Positions 54,069 to 61,966 of a stretch of 64,000 bases of DNA are shown in pieces. Position 1 is the first letter of the stretch, and the number at the start of each line of letters is the position of its first letter. Source of the DNA: Chitinophagales bacterium (GTDB lineage: Bacteria; Bacteroidota; Bacteroidia; Chitinophagales; Chitinophagaceae); the NCBI GenBank assembly GCA_017303415.1, contig JAFLBJ010000001.1:3088553-3152552 (forward strand), written 5' to 3'. The translations under genes were made by a program, and so were the position numbers. Below the pieces are notes generated by a model, which was not told the DNA's origin, made no database searches, and saw nothing but the letters and a program-made list of their open reading frames with translations.

Positions 54069-55280
54069 ATGGAAAAGAACAATGCCCTTCGGGGGTTTGG
54101 CTCCCTGGCCGTACATGGTGGTCATGTACAAGATCCTCTTTATGCGCACCTGGTTCCCATCTACGCCAGCAGCACCTTTGTATTTGATGATGCACAGCAA
54201 GGCATGCGCCGGTTTAGTGGACAGGATACAGGATATATCTACAGTCGCTGGGGGAATCCAACCTTTACCGAGGCTGAACAGAAGATCGCAGCCATGGAGT
54301 GTTTTGGTTTGAATATGGAGGCAAAAGCGATCCTCCATGCGTCGGGAATGGCTGCCATAGCCACTCTATTGTTAGGAAACCTGAAAGCCGGTGATAAAGT
54401 ACTTTCCCACTATTCACTTTACGGAGGTACTGAAGAGATCTTTCATAAAGTACTGCCCTCCTTTCATATTGAACCCGTGATCGCTGATCTGCGTGATCTT
54501 TCCAAAGCCGAAGACCTGCTGCGAAATGATCCCACTATCAAAATGGTGTATCTGGAAACCCCGGCCAACCCCACCATTCAGTGTGTTGACCTTGAAGCAC
54601 TGATCGGTTTGGCGCACAAATACCAGAAATGGGCGGCATGTGATAATACCTTCGCCACCCCCTACTTGCAACAACCATTTAAATTCGGCGCCGATTTCAT
54701 CGTACACTCCACCACCAAATTCCTGAATGGCCACGGTACCGCTATCGGTGGTGTGCTGCTGGGAAGGGACCTGGAAAGAATGAACAGCATTATCACCAAA
54801 ACACACCGGTTGCTTGGTGGTAATGCCAACCCCTTTGATGCATTCCTCCTCATACAGGGCATGAAAACACTTGAACTGAGAATGGACCGGCATTGCGCCA
54901 ATGCGATGGATGTGGCACTTTTCCTGGATAAACACCCCGCTATTTCAAAGGTCAATTATAACGGATTAAGCTCTCATCCTGATCATGGGCTGGCGGCCAA
55001 ACAAATGAAACATCCGGGTGCCATGCTCAGCTTTGAATTAAAAGGCGGACTGGAAGCCGGAATCCGTTTCATGGACCGGCTGAAAATGTGCACCCGTACG
55101 GTATCGTTGGGAACAGTAGATACCCTACTCTCCCACCCGGCATCCATGACACACTATGGGGTAGGAAAAGAACAACGGGAAAAATATGGCATCACCGATG
55201 GATTGATCCGAATGAATACCGGGATCGAGAATGTCGCGGATATCATTTTTGATTTGGAGCAGGCGATGGCAGGTGACTGA
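54069..55280 (+). CDS. Cys/Met-metabolism PLP enzyme (methionine gamma-lyase/cystathionine synthase group)
   Basis: A 403-residue trans-sulfuration family enzyme with pyridoxal phosphate. The PLP lysine lies in HSTTKFLNGH; the phosphate-binding tyrosine/arginine in YIYSRWGNPTF; the Asp in ACDNTFATPY. The pattern with GTAIGGVLLGRD and the C-terminal SLGTVDTLLSHPASMTH fits the methionine gamma-lyase/O-acetylhomoserine sulfhydrylase/cystathionine gamma-synthase group. Which reaction it catalyses cannot be decided by eye; there is no met or cys gene next to it. Its stop codon overlaps the first heptad of a repeat array. Confidence 0.9.
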   Translation: MEKNNALRGFGSLAVHGGHVQDPLYAHLVPIYASSTFVFDDAQQGMRRFSGQDTGYIYSRWGNPTFTEAEQKIAAMECFGLNMEAKAILHASGMAAIATLLLGNLKAGDKVLSHYSLYGGTEEIFHKVLPSFHIEPVIADLRDLSKAEDLLRNDPTIKMVYLETPANPTIQCVDLEALIGLAHKYQKWAACDNTFATPYLQQPFKFGADFIVHSTTKFLNGHGTAIGGVLLGRDLERMNSIITKTHRLLGGNANPFDAFLLIQGMKTLELRMDRHCANAMDVALFLDKHPAISKVNYNGLSSHPDHGLAAKQMKHPGAMLSFELKGGLEAGIRFMDRLKMCTRTVSLGTVDTLLSHPASMTHYGVGKEQREKYGITDGLIRMNTGIENVADIIFDLEQAMAGD

Positions 55281-55341
55281 TGACTGATGACGGATGACAG
55301 ATGACGGATGGCAGATGACGGATGTTGGATGTTGGATGTTG
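55279..55341. repeat. Nine-unit heptad array, GATGACR then GATGTTG
   Basis: Nine perfect 7-bp steps without gap: six units of the GATGACA/GATGACG kind, then three of GATGTTG. The first unit overlaps the stop codon of the trans-sulfuration gene. All units share the frame GATG followed by three variable bases. Confidence 0.9.
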
Positions 55342-55367
55342 GCTTAACAAAACCAATTTCATTTTCT

Positions 55368-55375
55368 TACCTTTA
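55368..55375 (+). promoter_or_regulatory. Near-consensus -7 box for the serine hydrolase
   Basis: TACCTTTA, one mismatch from TAnnTTTG, 22 bases before the ATG at 55398. Confidence 0.4.
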
Positions 55376-55397
55376 TAAAGTCCCAAATCTTTCTGTC

Positions 55398-57221
55398 ATG
55401 AGAAATATCCTTTCCGTTATTGCATTGCTATTTTTCTTCCCCGCTATTGCACAGAAAAAATCAGCCAAACCAACAGATCCGCTGAAAGGCATTGAGCCAC
55501 TGTTGGAACAGGTTCTTAAAGACCGGAAAGGTGTGGGGTTTGCGGTGGCAGTGGTGTACAAGGACAGCATCGTCTATGCCAGAGGATTTGGCTATCGTGA
55601 CCTGGATAAGAAATTACCGGTTACTCCGCAAACACTTTTTGCCATTGGGTCCTGTACCAAGGCATTTACCTCCTCCCTGATCGGGTTATTGAACAAAGAA
55701 GGAAAGGTGGAATACGACAAACCCGTACGGGATTATCTCCCCGAACTTGAGTTCTATAACAATGAAATGAATCAGTCCGTAACACTGCGGGATATGATGT
55801 GTCACCGAACCGGTTTGCCCAGACATGACTATTCCTGGTATTTATTTAAAACCAATTCCCGCGACAGTTTATTGCGCCGGATCAAGTACCAGGAACCAAC
55901 AACACCAATTCGTCAAAATTGGCAATACAATAATTTTATGTTCCTCGGTCAAGGCATGGTAGTGGAAAAACTTACCAAAAAGTCGTGGGAAAACAATATC
56001 AAAGAAACATTTTTCAAACCCCTGGGAATGAAGCGCTCTAATTTCTCCGTAAAAGACCTGGAGAAAAGCGATGATGCCTCACTGGGATATGGTGTCGTAA
56101 AAGACTCAATCATCAAAAAGTTGGATTATTATGACATCAATGCGATGGGGCCAGCGGGCAGCATCAACAGTTCGGTTAATGAAATGTCTCAATGGGTGAT
56201 CACCTGGATTCAGGGAGGTAAATATAAAGGTGTCGAGATCCTGCCTGCTGCTTACGTGGCAGAAGCCATGAGTTCCCAGATGATCAGCCGGGCAGGTTTG
56301 CCCGACAAAGAAATTCCGGACGCCCATTTTTCCACCTATGGCTTTGGCTGGATGATGAGCTCCTACCGCGGACATTACCGGGTAGAACATGGAGGGAATA
56401 TTGATGGATTTTCGGCCAGTACCTGCTTCTTTCCTTCTGATAGTCTTGGCATCATCGTATTAAGTAATCAGAATGCCTCCGGCATTCCGGCCCTCGTACG
56501 AAACATCATCAGTGATCGTTGGTTAAAATTAACCCCCATCGATTGGAACAAACGGGCCAATGATGCCGAGGAAAAAGCCCGAAAAGCAGCTGCTGAAGGC
56601 AAAGGCAAAAAAGAAGAAGAATTCACACCCGGCACCAAGCCTTCGCATGAACTCAAAGCTTACGAAGGGCTATTTCGCCATGAGGGGTATGGCACAGTCG
56701 ATATTTCCTTACGCAATGATTCGCTTATCATGTTCACCCCCAATGGAGACGCCTGGATGCGCCATCACCACTATGATGTTTTTAAAGCGTATGCTATTGA
56801 CACCAAAGAAGGCATTGATACCAGCGCTGAGGCGCAGACTGTTCTGGTCCAATACCAAATGGACATCAATGGAAAGATCAATTCACTGAGTATGGGGCTT
56901 GAGCCATCACTAAAACCACTGGTATTTAATTCCGTGCCACGGCCCATGTCTTTAACCGAAGAAGACCTGAAAAAATTTACCGGTGAATATGCTTTTACGC
57001 CAACCAATCTGGCAAAATTCTATACCAAAGGAAAAAGCATCCTTTATCTTTTTGTAGAAGGTCAGCCTGAATATGAACTTATTCCAAATGGAAAAAATGA
57101 ATTTAAATTGAAGATCATAGAAGGATACAGTTGTAAGTTTGAGGAAGATGCCGAAGGAAAAATCATTTCAGTCACCTTCCTTCAACCCAACGGAAAATTT
57201 AAGGCAACGAAAACCAAATAA
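55398..57221 (+). CDS. Serine hydrolase, class C beta-lactamase-like, with C-terminal DUF3471-like domain
   Basis: A 607-residue exported protein (signal peptide ending near AIAQ) of the class C beta-lactamase/D-alanyl-D-alanine-carboxypeptidase-like family. S85-x-x-K88 (GSCTKAF) is the nucleophile motif; Y-x-N is QYNNFMF; the KTG equivalent is HGGNIDGFS. Residues about 490-607 are a separate beta-rich C-terminal domain of the DUF3471 type, joined by a charged linker (KARKAAAEGKGKKEEE). It could be a peptidase or esterase acting outside the cytoplasm; antibiotic resistance is not implied. The longer frame to 55308 is translated repeats and is rejected. Confidence 0.92.
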   Translation: MRNILSVIALLFFFPAIAQKKSAKPTDPLKGIEPLLEQVLKDRKGVGFAVAVVYKDSIVYARGFGYRDLDKKLPVTPQTLFAIGSCTKAFTSSLIGLLNKEGKVEYDKPVRDYLPELEFYNNEMNQSVTLRDMMCHRTGLPRHDYSWYLFKTNSRDSLLRRIKYQEPTTPIRQNWQYNNFMFLGQGMVVEKLTKKSWENNIKETFFKPLGMKRSNFSVKDLEKSDDASLGYGVVKDSIIKKLDYYDINAMGPAGSINSSVNEMSQWVITWIQGGKYKGVEILPAAYVAEAMSSQMISRAGLPDKEIPDAHFSTYGFGWMMSSYRGHYRVEHGGNIDGFSASTCFFPSDSLGIIVLSNQNASGIPALVRNIISDRWLKLTPIDWNKRANDAEEKARKAAAEGKGKKEEEFTPGTKPSHELKAYEGLFRHEGYGTVDISLRNDSLIMFTPNGDAWMRHHHYDVFKAYAIDTKEGIDTSAEAQTVLVQYQMDINGKINSLSMGLEPSLKPLVFNSVPRPMSLTEEDLKKFTGEYAFTPTNLAKFYTKGKSILYLFVEGQPEYELIPNGKNEFKLKIIEGYSCKFEEDAEGKIISVTFLQPNGKFKATKTK

Positions 57222-57225
57222 AAGT

Positions 57226-57675
57226 ATGGCGATAGAGATTCGCAGGGCGGTTAAAGAAGACTGTCCCCGATTGTTGGAGTTGGTAAACGAATTAGCCGTA
57301 TATGAACGCGCTCCCCAGGAAGTGACTGTTACACTGGAACATTTTGTCGAAAGTGGATTTGGCCCCAGTCCAGTCTGGTGGGCCTTTGTAGCAGTAGAGG
57401 AAGGAATTATTTTGGGCTTTGCCCTCTATTATATCCGGTATTCCACCTGGAAGGGTCAGCGGATGTACCTCGAGGATATTCTGGTCACGGAAAAAGCAAG
57501 AGGAAAAGGGATCGGTAAATTATTGATGGATCGCCTGGTTATTGAGGCTAAAGAAAAAAGACTTAGTGCTATCGTTTGGCAGGTATTGGAATGGAATGAA
57601 CCCGCGATCAATTTTTACAAAAAATATGATACCTGGTTTGATGCCGAATGGGTCAATGTAGGCATGAATGTTTAA
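57226..57675 (+). CDS. GNAT acetyltransferase (diamine-acetyltransferase-like)
   Basis: A 149-residue GNAT protein similar to the spermidine/diamine acetyltransferase group. It begins MAIEIRRAVKEDCPRLLELVNELAVYE. The acetyl-CoA site is MYLEDILVTEKARGKGIGKLLMDRL, and the typical end is QVLEWNEPAINFYKKYDTWFDAEWVNV. Substrate unknown; a polyamine or thialysine type amine is usual for this subgroup. The start, 4 bases after the serine hydrolase stop, suggests the two are cotranscribed. It converges on fabD with 3 bases between the stops. Confidence 0.92.
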   Translation: MAIEIRRAVKEDCPRLLELVNELAVYERAPQEVTVTLEHFVESGFGPSPVWWAFVAVEEGIILGFALYYIRYSTWKGQRMYLEDILVTEKARGKGIGKLLMDRLVIEAKEKRLSAIVWQVLEWNEPAINFYKKYDTWFDAEWVNVGMNV

Positions 57676-57678
57676 TGC

Positions 57679-58569
57679 CTAACTCACCCCTGACACTTCC
57701 ATTTCCTTGCTCACTTTTAGGATTAATCCCTGCAATACTTTTCCAGGGCCTGCTTCCACAAATTTAGTGGCTCCATTCTCGATCATGGCCTGTACGCTTT
57801 GTGTCCAGCGAACGGCGCCTGTCAGTTGATCGATCAGGTTCTGTTTGATCTCCTCTTTATCCATCACGGGTTTGGCCACAACGTTCTGATAAATGGAACA
57901 GGTAGGTGTATAGAAGGTGATGGATTCGATAGCTTCTTTTAATTCATTACGGGCAGGCTCCATAAGGGGAGAGTGAAATGCTCCACCTACAGGAAGGAGC
58001 AAGGCCCGTTTGGCTCCGGCGGCTTTCATTCTTTCACAGGCGATCTCTACTCCGCGAACGGATCCGCTGATCACTAATTGTCCCGGACAGTTATAATTTG
58101 CCGGCACAACGATCTCGCCGGTTTCAGCACTCACTTCCGCACAGATCGCTTCCACTTTTTCATCGGCCAGTGCTAATACGGCCGCCATGGTAGACGGTTG
58201 GGCTTCGCAGGCTTTTTGCATGGCCGAGGCCCGGACAGACACCAGTTTCAGCCCGTCCTCAAAACTTAATACACCATTGGCCACAAGGGCAGAAAATTCG
58301 CCCAGGGAATGCCCTGCTACCATATCTGGTTTGGCATCACCAATGGATTTATAGGCAATGACAGAGTGAAGAAAAACGGCGGGCTGTGTAACACGGGTTT
58401 GTTTCAGGTCCTCTTCCGTGCCCGAAAACATGATATCGGAAATACGAAAACCCAGGGTTTCATTGGCCTGTTCAAATAATTTCTTGGCAAAGGCACTTTG
58501 CTCATAATGTTCTTTTCCCATACCCGGGAACTGGGAACCCTGACCTGGGAAGACGAATGCCTGTTTCAT
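57679..58569 (-). CDS. fabD: Malonyl-CoA:ACP transacylase
   Basis: A 296-residue FabD, transferring malonyl from CoA to acyl-carrier protein. The nucleophile serine is S88 in GHSLGE; the catalytic His is in GGAFHSPLM; QGSQFPGMG is the oxyanion-loop start and Q in TRVTQPAVF. Length is normal. The open frame upstream to 58623 overlaps a terminator hairpin and is not part of the protein; MKQAFVFPGQGSQ is the start. It lies downstream of folE on the same strand with a hairpin between them. Confidence 0.97.
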   Translation of the reverse strand: MKQAFVFPGQGSQFPGMGKEHYEQSAFAKKLFEQANETLGFRISDIMFSGTEEDLKQTRVTQPAVFLHSVIAYKSIGDAKPDMVAGHSLGEFSALVANGVLSFEDGLKLVSVRASAMQKACEAQPSTMAAVLALADEKVEAICAEVSAETGEIVVPANYNCPGQLVISGSVRGVEIACERMKAAGAKRALLLPVGGAFHSPLMEPARNELKEAIESITFYTPTCSIYQNVVAKPVMDKEEIKQNLIDQLTGAVRWTQSVQAMIENGATKFVEAGPGKVLQGLILKVSKEMEVSGVS

Positions 58570-58592
58570 AATTGATGTTTTTCCAACCGTGC

Positions 58593-58626
58593 AAAAAAAA
58601 GGTTTGATCGACTTATCAATCAAACC
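58593..58626 (-). terminator. Hairpin with T-run between folE and fabD
   Basis: On the minus strand GGTTTGAT, a 10-base loop, ATCAAACC then eight Ts. It is a good intrinsic terminator for folE. However, a consensus -7 box lies just upstream of it, so it could also be a leader element for fabD. Confidence 0.75.
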
Positions 58627-58636
58627 CTTACAATTG

Positions 58637-58644
58637 CAAATATA
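58637..58644 (-). promoter_or_regulatory. Bacteroidota -7 box upstream of fabD
   Basis: On the minus strand TATATTTG, exact consensus, immediately after the folE stop. A transcript from here would begin just before the hairpin at 58593-58626. Confidence 0.5.
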
Positions 58645-58648
58645 CGGG

Positions 58649-59245
58649 TTAATGCAAATTCCCGCTGATGAGTTTCAGAAATTCACTCCGGGTGCTGTTT
58701 TTCTGAAATTCCCCGTCAAAAGCCGAGGTGGTGGTTACCGAGTTCTGCTTTTGCACCCCCCGCATCATCATACACAGGTGTTTGGCCTCGATCACTACGG
58801 CCACCCCATGCGGGTTAAGGGTATCCTTGATCGCATTCATGATCTGGACCGTCAGGCGCTCCTGTACCTGGAGCCTCCGGGAATACACATCCACGACCCG
58901 GGCAATCTTACTTAGTCCGGTGATCCACCCATTGGGGATATAGGCGATATGTGCTTTGCCAAAAAAGGGCAGCATATGGTGTTCGCACATGCTGTATAAT
59001 TCGATGTCTTTAACGATCACCATTTCACTCACGTCTTCGTGAAATTTGGCTGAATTGATGATCGCTTTGGCATCCATATCATAACCCTGGGTCATGTACT
59101 GCATGGCCTTTGCCAACCGCTCGGGTGTTTTCTTGAGCCCTTCCCGCTCGGGGTCTTCTCCCAGGTGTTTCAAAATGCCTTGATAAGACTGAATCAAGCC
59201 GCTGGTGGCGGCTGCATCATACTCTTCCGTTTTTTTATATGCCAT
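58649..59245 (-). CDS. folE: GTP cyclohydrolase I
   Basis: A 198-residue GTP cyclohydrolase I, making 7,8-dihydroneopterin triphosphate for folate/pterins and, together with QueD, for deazapurines. Zinc ligands are in [11 protein letters not shown] (Cys and His) and [10 protein letters not shown] (Cys). [23 protein letters not shown] is the family signature. It starts 20 bases after the first queD-type gene, forming a queD-folE unit. Confidence 0.98.
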   Translation of the reverse strand: MAYKKTEEYDAAATSGLIQSYQGILKHLGEDPEREGLKKTPERLAKAMQYMTQGYDMDAKAIINSAKFHEDVSEMVIVKDIELYSMCEHHMLPFFGKAHIAYIPNGWITGLSKIARVVDVYSRRLQVQERLTVQIMNAIKDTLNPHGVAVVIEAKHLCMMMRGVQKQNSVTTTSAFDGEFQKNSTRSEFLKLISGNLH

Positions 59246-59265
59246 TATCTTTAAAGTTCAATTTT

Positions 59266-59679
59266 TCAAACAGGGTATTCCACAAAATTACGAGGGGTTT
59301 CATAGAGCCTGATCTGAAGCTCCCTGTCTGCAGCAATATGAGGCCTTAATAATCTGTAAATAACAACTGCAATATTCTCTGCTGTTGGGTTCAGGTTTTT
59401 GAACTCAACCGTATCCAGGTTCAGGTTCCGGTGATCAAAACGTTCCACTATTTCCTGACGAATGATATCTGAAAGTACTTTCATGTCCATCACATAACCG
59501 GTATGCGGATCAGGCACTCCCACCACTTTTACCACCAACTCATAATTATGACCGTGATAGTTGGGCAAATTGCACTTACCAAACACCTGTTGGTTGGTCG
59601 CCTCATCCCAATCGGGGTTATTCAACCGATGCGCAGCATTAAAATGCTCTTTTCTGAATATGGCGACCTTTTCTGTCAT
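59266..59679 (-). CDS. queD: 6-pyruvoyl-tetrahydropterin synthase/QueD family protein (copy 1)
   Basis: A 137-residue member of the PTPS/QueD family, converting dihydroneopterin triphosphate to 6-carboxy- or 6-pyruvoyl-tetrahydropterin. The zinc histidines are in FNAAHRL and HGHNYEL; the catalytic Cys is in FGKCNLPNYHGH (C-x5-H-G-H, the eukaryotic-PTPS spacing); Asp/His of the triad are in FDHRNLN and Glu in LYETPRNFVEY. The longer frame to 59802 runs through the palindromic repeat element and was rejected. It is next to folE and has a close paralog 300 bp upstream. Which copy works in the queuosine branch is unknown. Confidence 0.92.
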   Translation of the reverse strand: MTEKVAIFRKEHFNAAHRLNNPDWDEATNQQVFGKCNLPNYHGHNYELVVKVVGVPDPHTGYVMDMKVLSDIIRQEIVERFDHRNLNLDTVEFKNLNPTAENIAVVIYRLLRPHIAADRELQIRLYETPRNFVEYPV

Positions 59680-59690
59680 GATTGAATGTA

Positions 59691-59698
59691 CGAAATTA
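59691..59698 (-). promoter_or_regulatory. Near-consensus -7 box for queD copy 1
   Basis: On the minus strand TAATTTCG, one mismatch from TAnnTTTG, 11 bases before the ATG at 59679 and just past the repeat element. Confidence 0.35.
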
Positions 59699-59740
59699 CA
59701 GTAACAGGTGGGAAGGGAAAAAGTTTGGAGTACGGGTGAG

Positions 59741-59968
59741 AGATGACAGATGACAGATGACGGATGACTGAGGTTGGCTGTGCGAGACCTCTGGTCTCGC
59801 ACTTTTCTCCCGTCGCCTCTGGCGACAGAAATTGATTATTTTTCTGAATTTGGAATAGCTTTTTATTCGAGTCGCCGGAGGCGACAAGACAATCGTGCGA
59901 GACCAGAGGTCTCGCACAGCCAACCTCCGCCATCCGTCATCCGTCATCTGTCATCTGTCCTCCGTCAT
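59741..59968. repeat. Nested palindromic element with heptad arms between the two queD genes
   Basis: Outer arms are heptads (AGATGAC/GGATGAC left, their complements right). Inside are 33-bp perfect inverted repeats (59770-59802 and 59895-59927). Each of these contains its own hairpin with stem GTGCGAGACC and loop of 3 bases. Further inside are two smaller hairpins, GTCGCC-TCT-GGCGAC (59812-59826) and GTCGCC-GGA-GGCGAC (59871-59885), around an AT-rich centre. The element occupies most of the gap between the two queD genes and carries no gene. Confidence 0.9.
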
Positions 59969-59980
59969 CCAACATCCAAA

Positions 59981-60391
59981 CTACCCCCCATAATACTCCA
60001 CAAATATCTTTGGTGTTTCAATCAGTTTGAGGCAATGGAGTTGAACGGATGCTGGCAGGTGGGGCTCGAGTTCTGTCCAGATACCCATGACCAGATTTTC
60101 GATAGAGCACATTTTTCCCTGCATGAAATCTACATCCTCATTGAGGTTGCGGTGATCCAGCTTTTCGATGATGTGCTCATTGATGATCTTGCTGAGTTTT
60201 TTGGCGTCGAAGATGAATCCGGTATCGGGGTCGGGGCTCCCTTTAATGGTAACGTACAATTCGAAATTATGTCCATGCCAGTTGGCATTGGCACATTTGC
60301 CAAATACCTCCTCATTCTTCTCCAGGCTCCAGTTGGGGTTGAACAACTTATGAGCCGCATTAAAATGTTCAATTCTTGTCAGGTATACCAT
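59981..60391 (-). CDS. 6-pyruvoyl-tetrahydropterin synthase/QueD family protein (copy 2)
   Basis: A 136-residue PTPS/QueD paralog, roughly half identical by eye to copy 1. It keeps the zinc histidines (HFNAAHKL, HGHNFEL), the Cys in FGKCANANWHGH, DHRNLN and the C-terminal Glu in LIETPKIFVEYYGG. MVYLTRIEHFNAAH is the start; the open frame further upstream (to 60613) lies in the mqnB region on the other strand and is rejected. It lies head-to-head with mqnB, with 60 bases between the starts. Its separate role is not known. Confidence 0.9.
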   Translation of the reverse strand: MVYLTRIEHFNAAHKLFNPNWSLEKNEEVFGKCANANWHGHNFELYVTIKGSPDPDTGFIFDAKKLSKIINEHIIEKLDHRNLNEDVDFMQGKMCSIENLVMGIWTELEPHLPASVQLHCLKLIETPKIFVEYYGG

Positions 60392-60411
60392 TCTGGCACT
60401 ATTAAGGCGGG

Positions 60412-60419
60412 CAAAGTTA
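60412..60419 (-). promoter_or_regulatory. Bacteroidota -7 box for queD copy 2
   Basis: On the minus strand TAACTTTG, exact match to TAnnTTTG, 20 bases before the ATG at 60391. Confidence 0.6.
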
Positions 60420-60451
60420 AGAAATTTGGGTGGTGCCTCGTAAATTGCAGC

Positions 60452-61111
60452 ATGCAAATCCTGCTTGTAGCTTCTACCTCGCTGGAAATAAAGCCCTTTA
60501 TGGCCCAAATCCGGTCCGGGGATCTTGGAACCCTTTCCAGGCATGAATTGGATATTCTGATCACAGGTGTAGGGTTGATGTCCTCCACCTATGCCATTTC
60601 CAGACAGATCCACTTAAAACGCCCTGACCTGGTCATTCAGGCTGGTTTAGCAGGAAGCTTTGACACCAGTCAATACCCGATTGGGTCATTAGTGGTGGTA
60701 GGTAAGGAATGGGTGGCTGACCTGGGGGTTAAAGAAAAGGGAGAATTCCGAGACCTTTTTGGACTGGGATTGAGCAGACCCAATCAATTTCCCTATAAAA
60801 AAGGATGCCTGATAAATCCTGATCTAAAAAGCCTGAAAGAGGTCGGTCTTCCCGTGGTCAATGGTGTTTCTGTTAATTCGATCACTCATTCACCTGCTAT
60901 AGCCCGTGAGTATACCACGCGGTATAAGCCCGCCGTGGAGTCAATGGAAGGAGCGGCCTTGCATTATACCTGTTTGATGGAGGGGTTACCCTTTATTCAA
61001 CTCCGGGCGGTCTCCAACAAGGTCGGTGACCGAAATAAAAAAAACTGGGATATTCCCGGAGCAGTTGACCGATTGAATAAGGGCCTGCTTTATCTGATCC
61101 AATCTATCTAA
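60452..61111 (+). CDS. mqnB: Futalosine hydrolase
   Basis: A 219-residue futalosine hydrolase of the nucleoside phosphorylase/MTAN fold, cleaving (aminodeoxy)futalosine to dehypoxanthinyl futalosine in the alternative menaquinone pathway. Visible are LLVASTSLEIKPF, the ITGVGLMSSTYAISRQ glycine-rich stretch, VIQAGLAGSFD, and ESMEGAALHYTCLMEGLPFIQLRAVSNKVGDRN with the catalytic Asp/Glu region. An open frame reaching back to 59774 spans the repeat element and queD on the opposite strand and is not real. It is 10 bases before mqnD; the two are clearly cotranscribed. Confidence 0.93.
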   Translation: MQILLVASTSLEIKPFMAQIRSGDLGTLSRHELDILITGVGLMSSTYAISRQIHLKRPDLVIQAGLAGSFDTSQYPIGSLVVVGKEWVADLGVKEKGEFRDLFGLGLSRPNQFPYKKGCLINPDLKSLKEVGLPVVNGVSVNSITHSPAIAREYTTRYKPAVESMEGAALHYTCLMEGLPFIQLRAVSNKVGDRNKKNWDIPGAVDRLNKGLLYLIQSI

Positions 61112-61121
61112 AACGAAGCTG

Positions 61122-61910
61122 ATGAAACTGACCCTTGGATTTTCCCCTTGCCCAAACGATACCTTCATTTTTGACGCGTTGGTAAACCAGCTCATTCCGG
61201 ACGAAAATATTTCGTTGAACCCTGTATTGGAAGATGTGGAGACCCTCAATCAATGGGCTTTTGAAGGCAAGCTGGATATCACCAAACTTAGTTTTGCCAC
61301 AGCCTTTCAGGTGGCGGATCAATACAGGTTATTGAACAGTGGCGCTGCCTTGGGAAAAGGTGTTGGCCCCTTGCTGGTTAGTAAGAGACCTATTGCGCTC
61401 GACCTCGTTCCAAATTGCCGCATAGCGATCCCGGGCGTTCATACGACTGCCAACCTATTACTTTCTTACGCGTTTCCTGAAGCCACCAATAAAAAACCTT
61501 ATCTGTTTTCCACGATCGAAGAAGCCGTTTTACACGAAGAGGTTGATCTGGGCGTATTGATCCATGAGAACCGGTTTACCTATGCCGAAAGGGGCCTGCA
61601 CCGGGTGGCTGACCTGGGTGAGATCTGGGAGGAAAAAATGAATTTGCCGATTCCGCTAGGTGGAATATTCATCAAACGTTCCCTGGGGGAAGAACTGGCG
61701 CTAAAAATGGAATCCCTGATTCGCAGCAGTCTCCAGTATTCCATCGATCGCTGGCCGCGCATCTCCGACTATGTACAATGTCATGCACAGGCGATGAGTG
61801 AGGAGGTGATGCGTCAGCATATACAGTTGTATGTAAATCATTTTTCAATGGATCTTGGCGAAGAAGGAAGGAAGGCCATTGAAGTGTTGATGAAAGAAAA
61901 TAGGAAATAA
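61122..61910 (+). CDS. mqnD: 1,4-dihydroxy-6-naphthoate synthase
   Basis: A 262-residue MqnD, converting cyclic dehypoxanthinyl futalosine to 1,4-dihydroxy-6-naphthoate for menaquinone. It has the periplasmic-binding-protein-like fold of this family: LTLGFSPCPNDTFIFDALV, LDITKLSFATAF, VGPLLVSKRP, and VDLGVLIHENRFTYAERGL. Position next to mqnB supports the call strongly. No mqnA or mqnC is in the window. The stop lies inside the beginning of a GGAATAA-type repeat. Confidence 0.97.
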   Translation: MKLTLGFSPCPNDTFIFDALVNQLIPDENISLNPVLEDVETLNQWAFEGKLDITKLSFATAFQVADQYRLLNSGAALGKGVGPLLVSKRPIALDLVPNCRIAIPGVHTTANLLLSYAFPEATNKKPYLFSTIEEAVLHEEVDLGVLIHENRFTYAERGLHRVADLGEIWEEKMNLPIPLGGIFIKRSLGEELALKMESLIRSSLQYSIDRWPRISDYVQCHAQAMSEEVMRQHIQLYVNHFSMDLGEEGRKAIEVLMKENRK

Positions 61911-61966
61911 GGAATGTTAGGAATAAGAAACCGAAAGTCACTCACTTTCCTATTTCTTATTTTTTA
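61901..61966. repeat. GGAAATA/GGAATAA repeat with inverted arm
   Basis: Units such as TAGGAAA and TAAGGAA run from the last codons of mqnD to about 61930. A complementary pyrimidine arm (CTATTTC, CTTATTT) follows at 61948-61966 over the photolyase stop. The period is loosely 7 bp here. Confidence 0.55.

Noticed and set aside
55398..57221. Antibiotic-resistance beta-lactamase
   Set aside because: The SxxK/YxN pattern is shared by many exported serine hydrolases. Here the third motif is HGG and an extra DUF3471-like domain follows, so the general hydrolase call is safer.
59741..59968. Insertion sequence between the two queD genes
   Set aside because: No transposase reading frame and no room for one; it is a purely palindromic element, so only a non-autonomous origin is possible.
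59774..60451. A long upstream extension of the mqnB frame
   Set aside because: It crosses the palindromic element and the whole queD copy 2 gene on the other strand. MqnB homology begins at 60452 and the length from there is normal.
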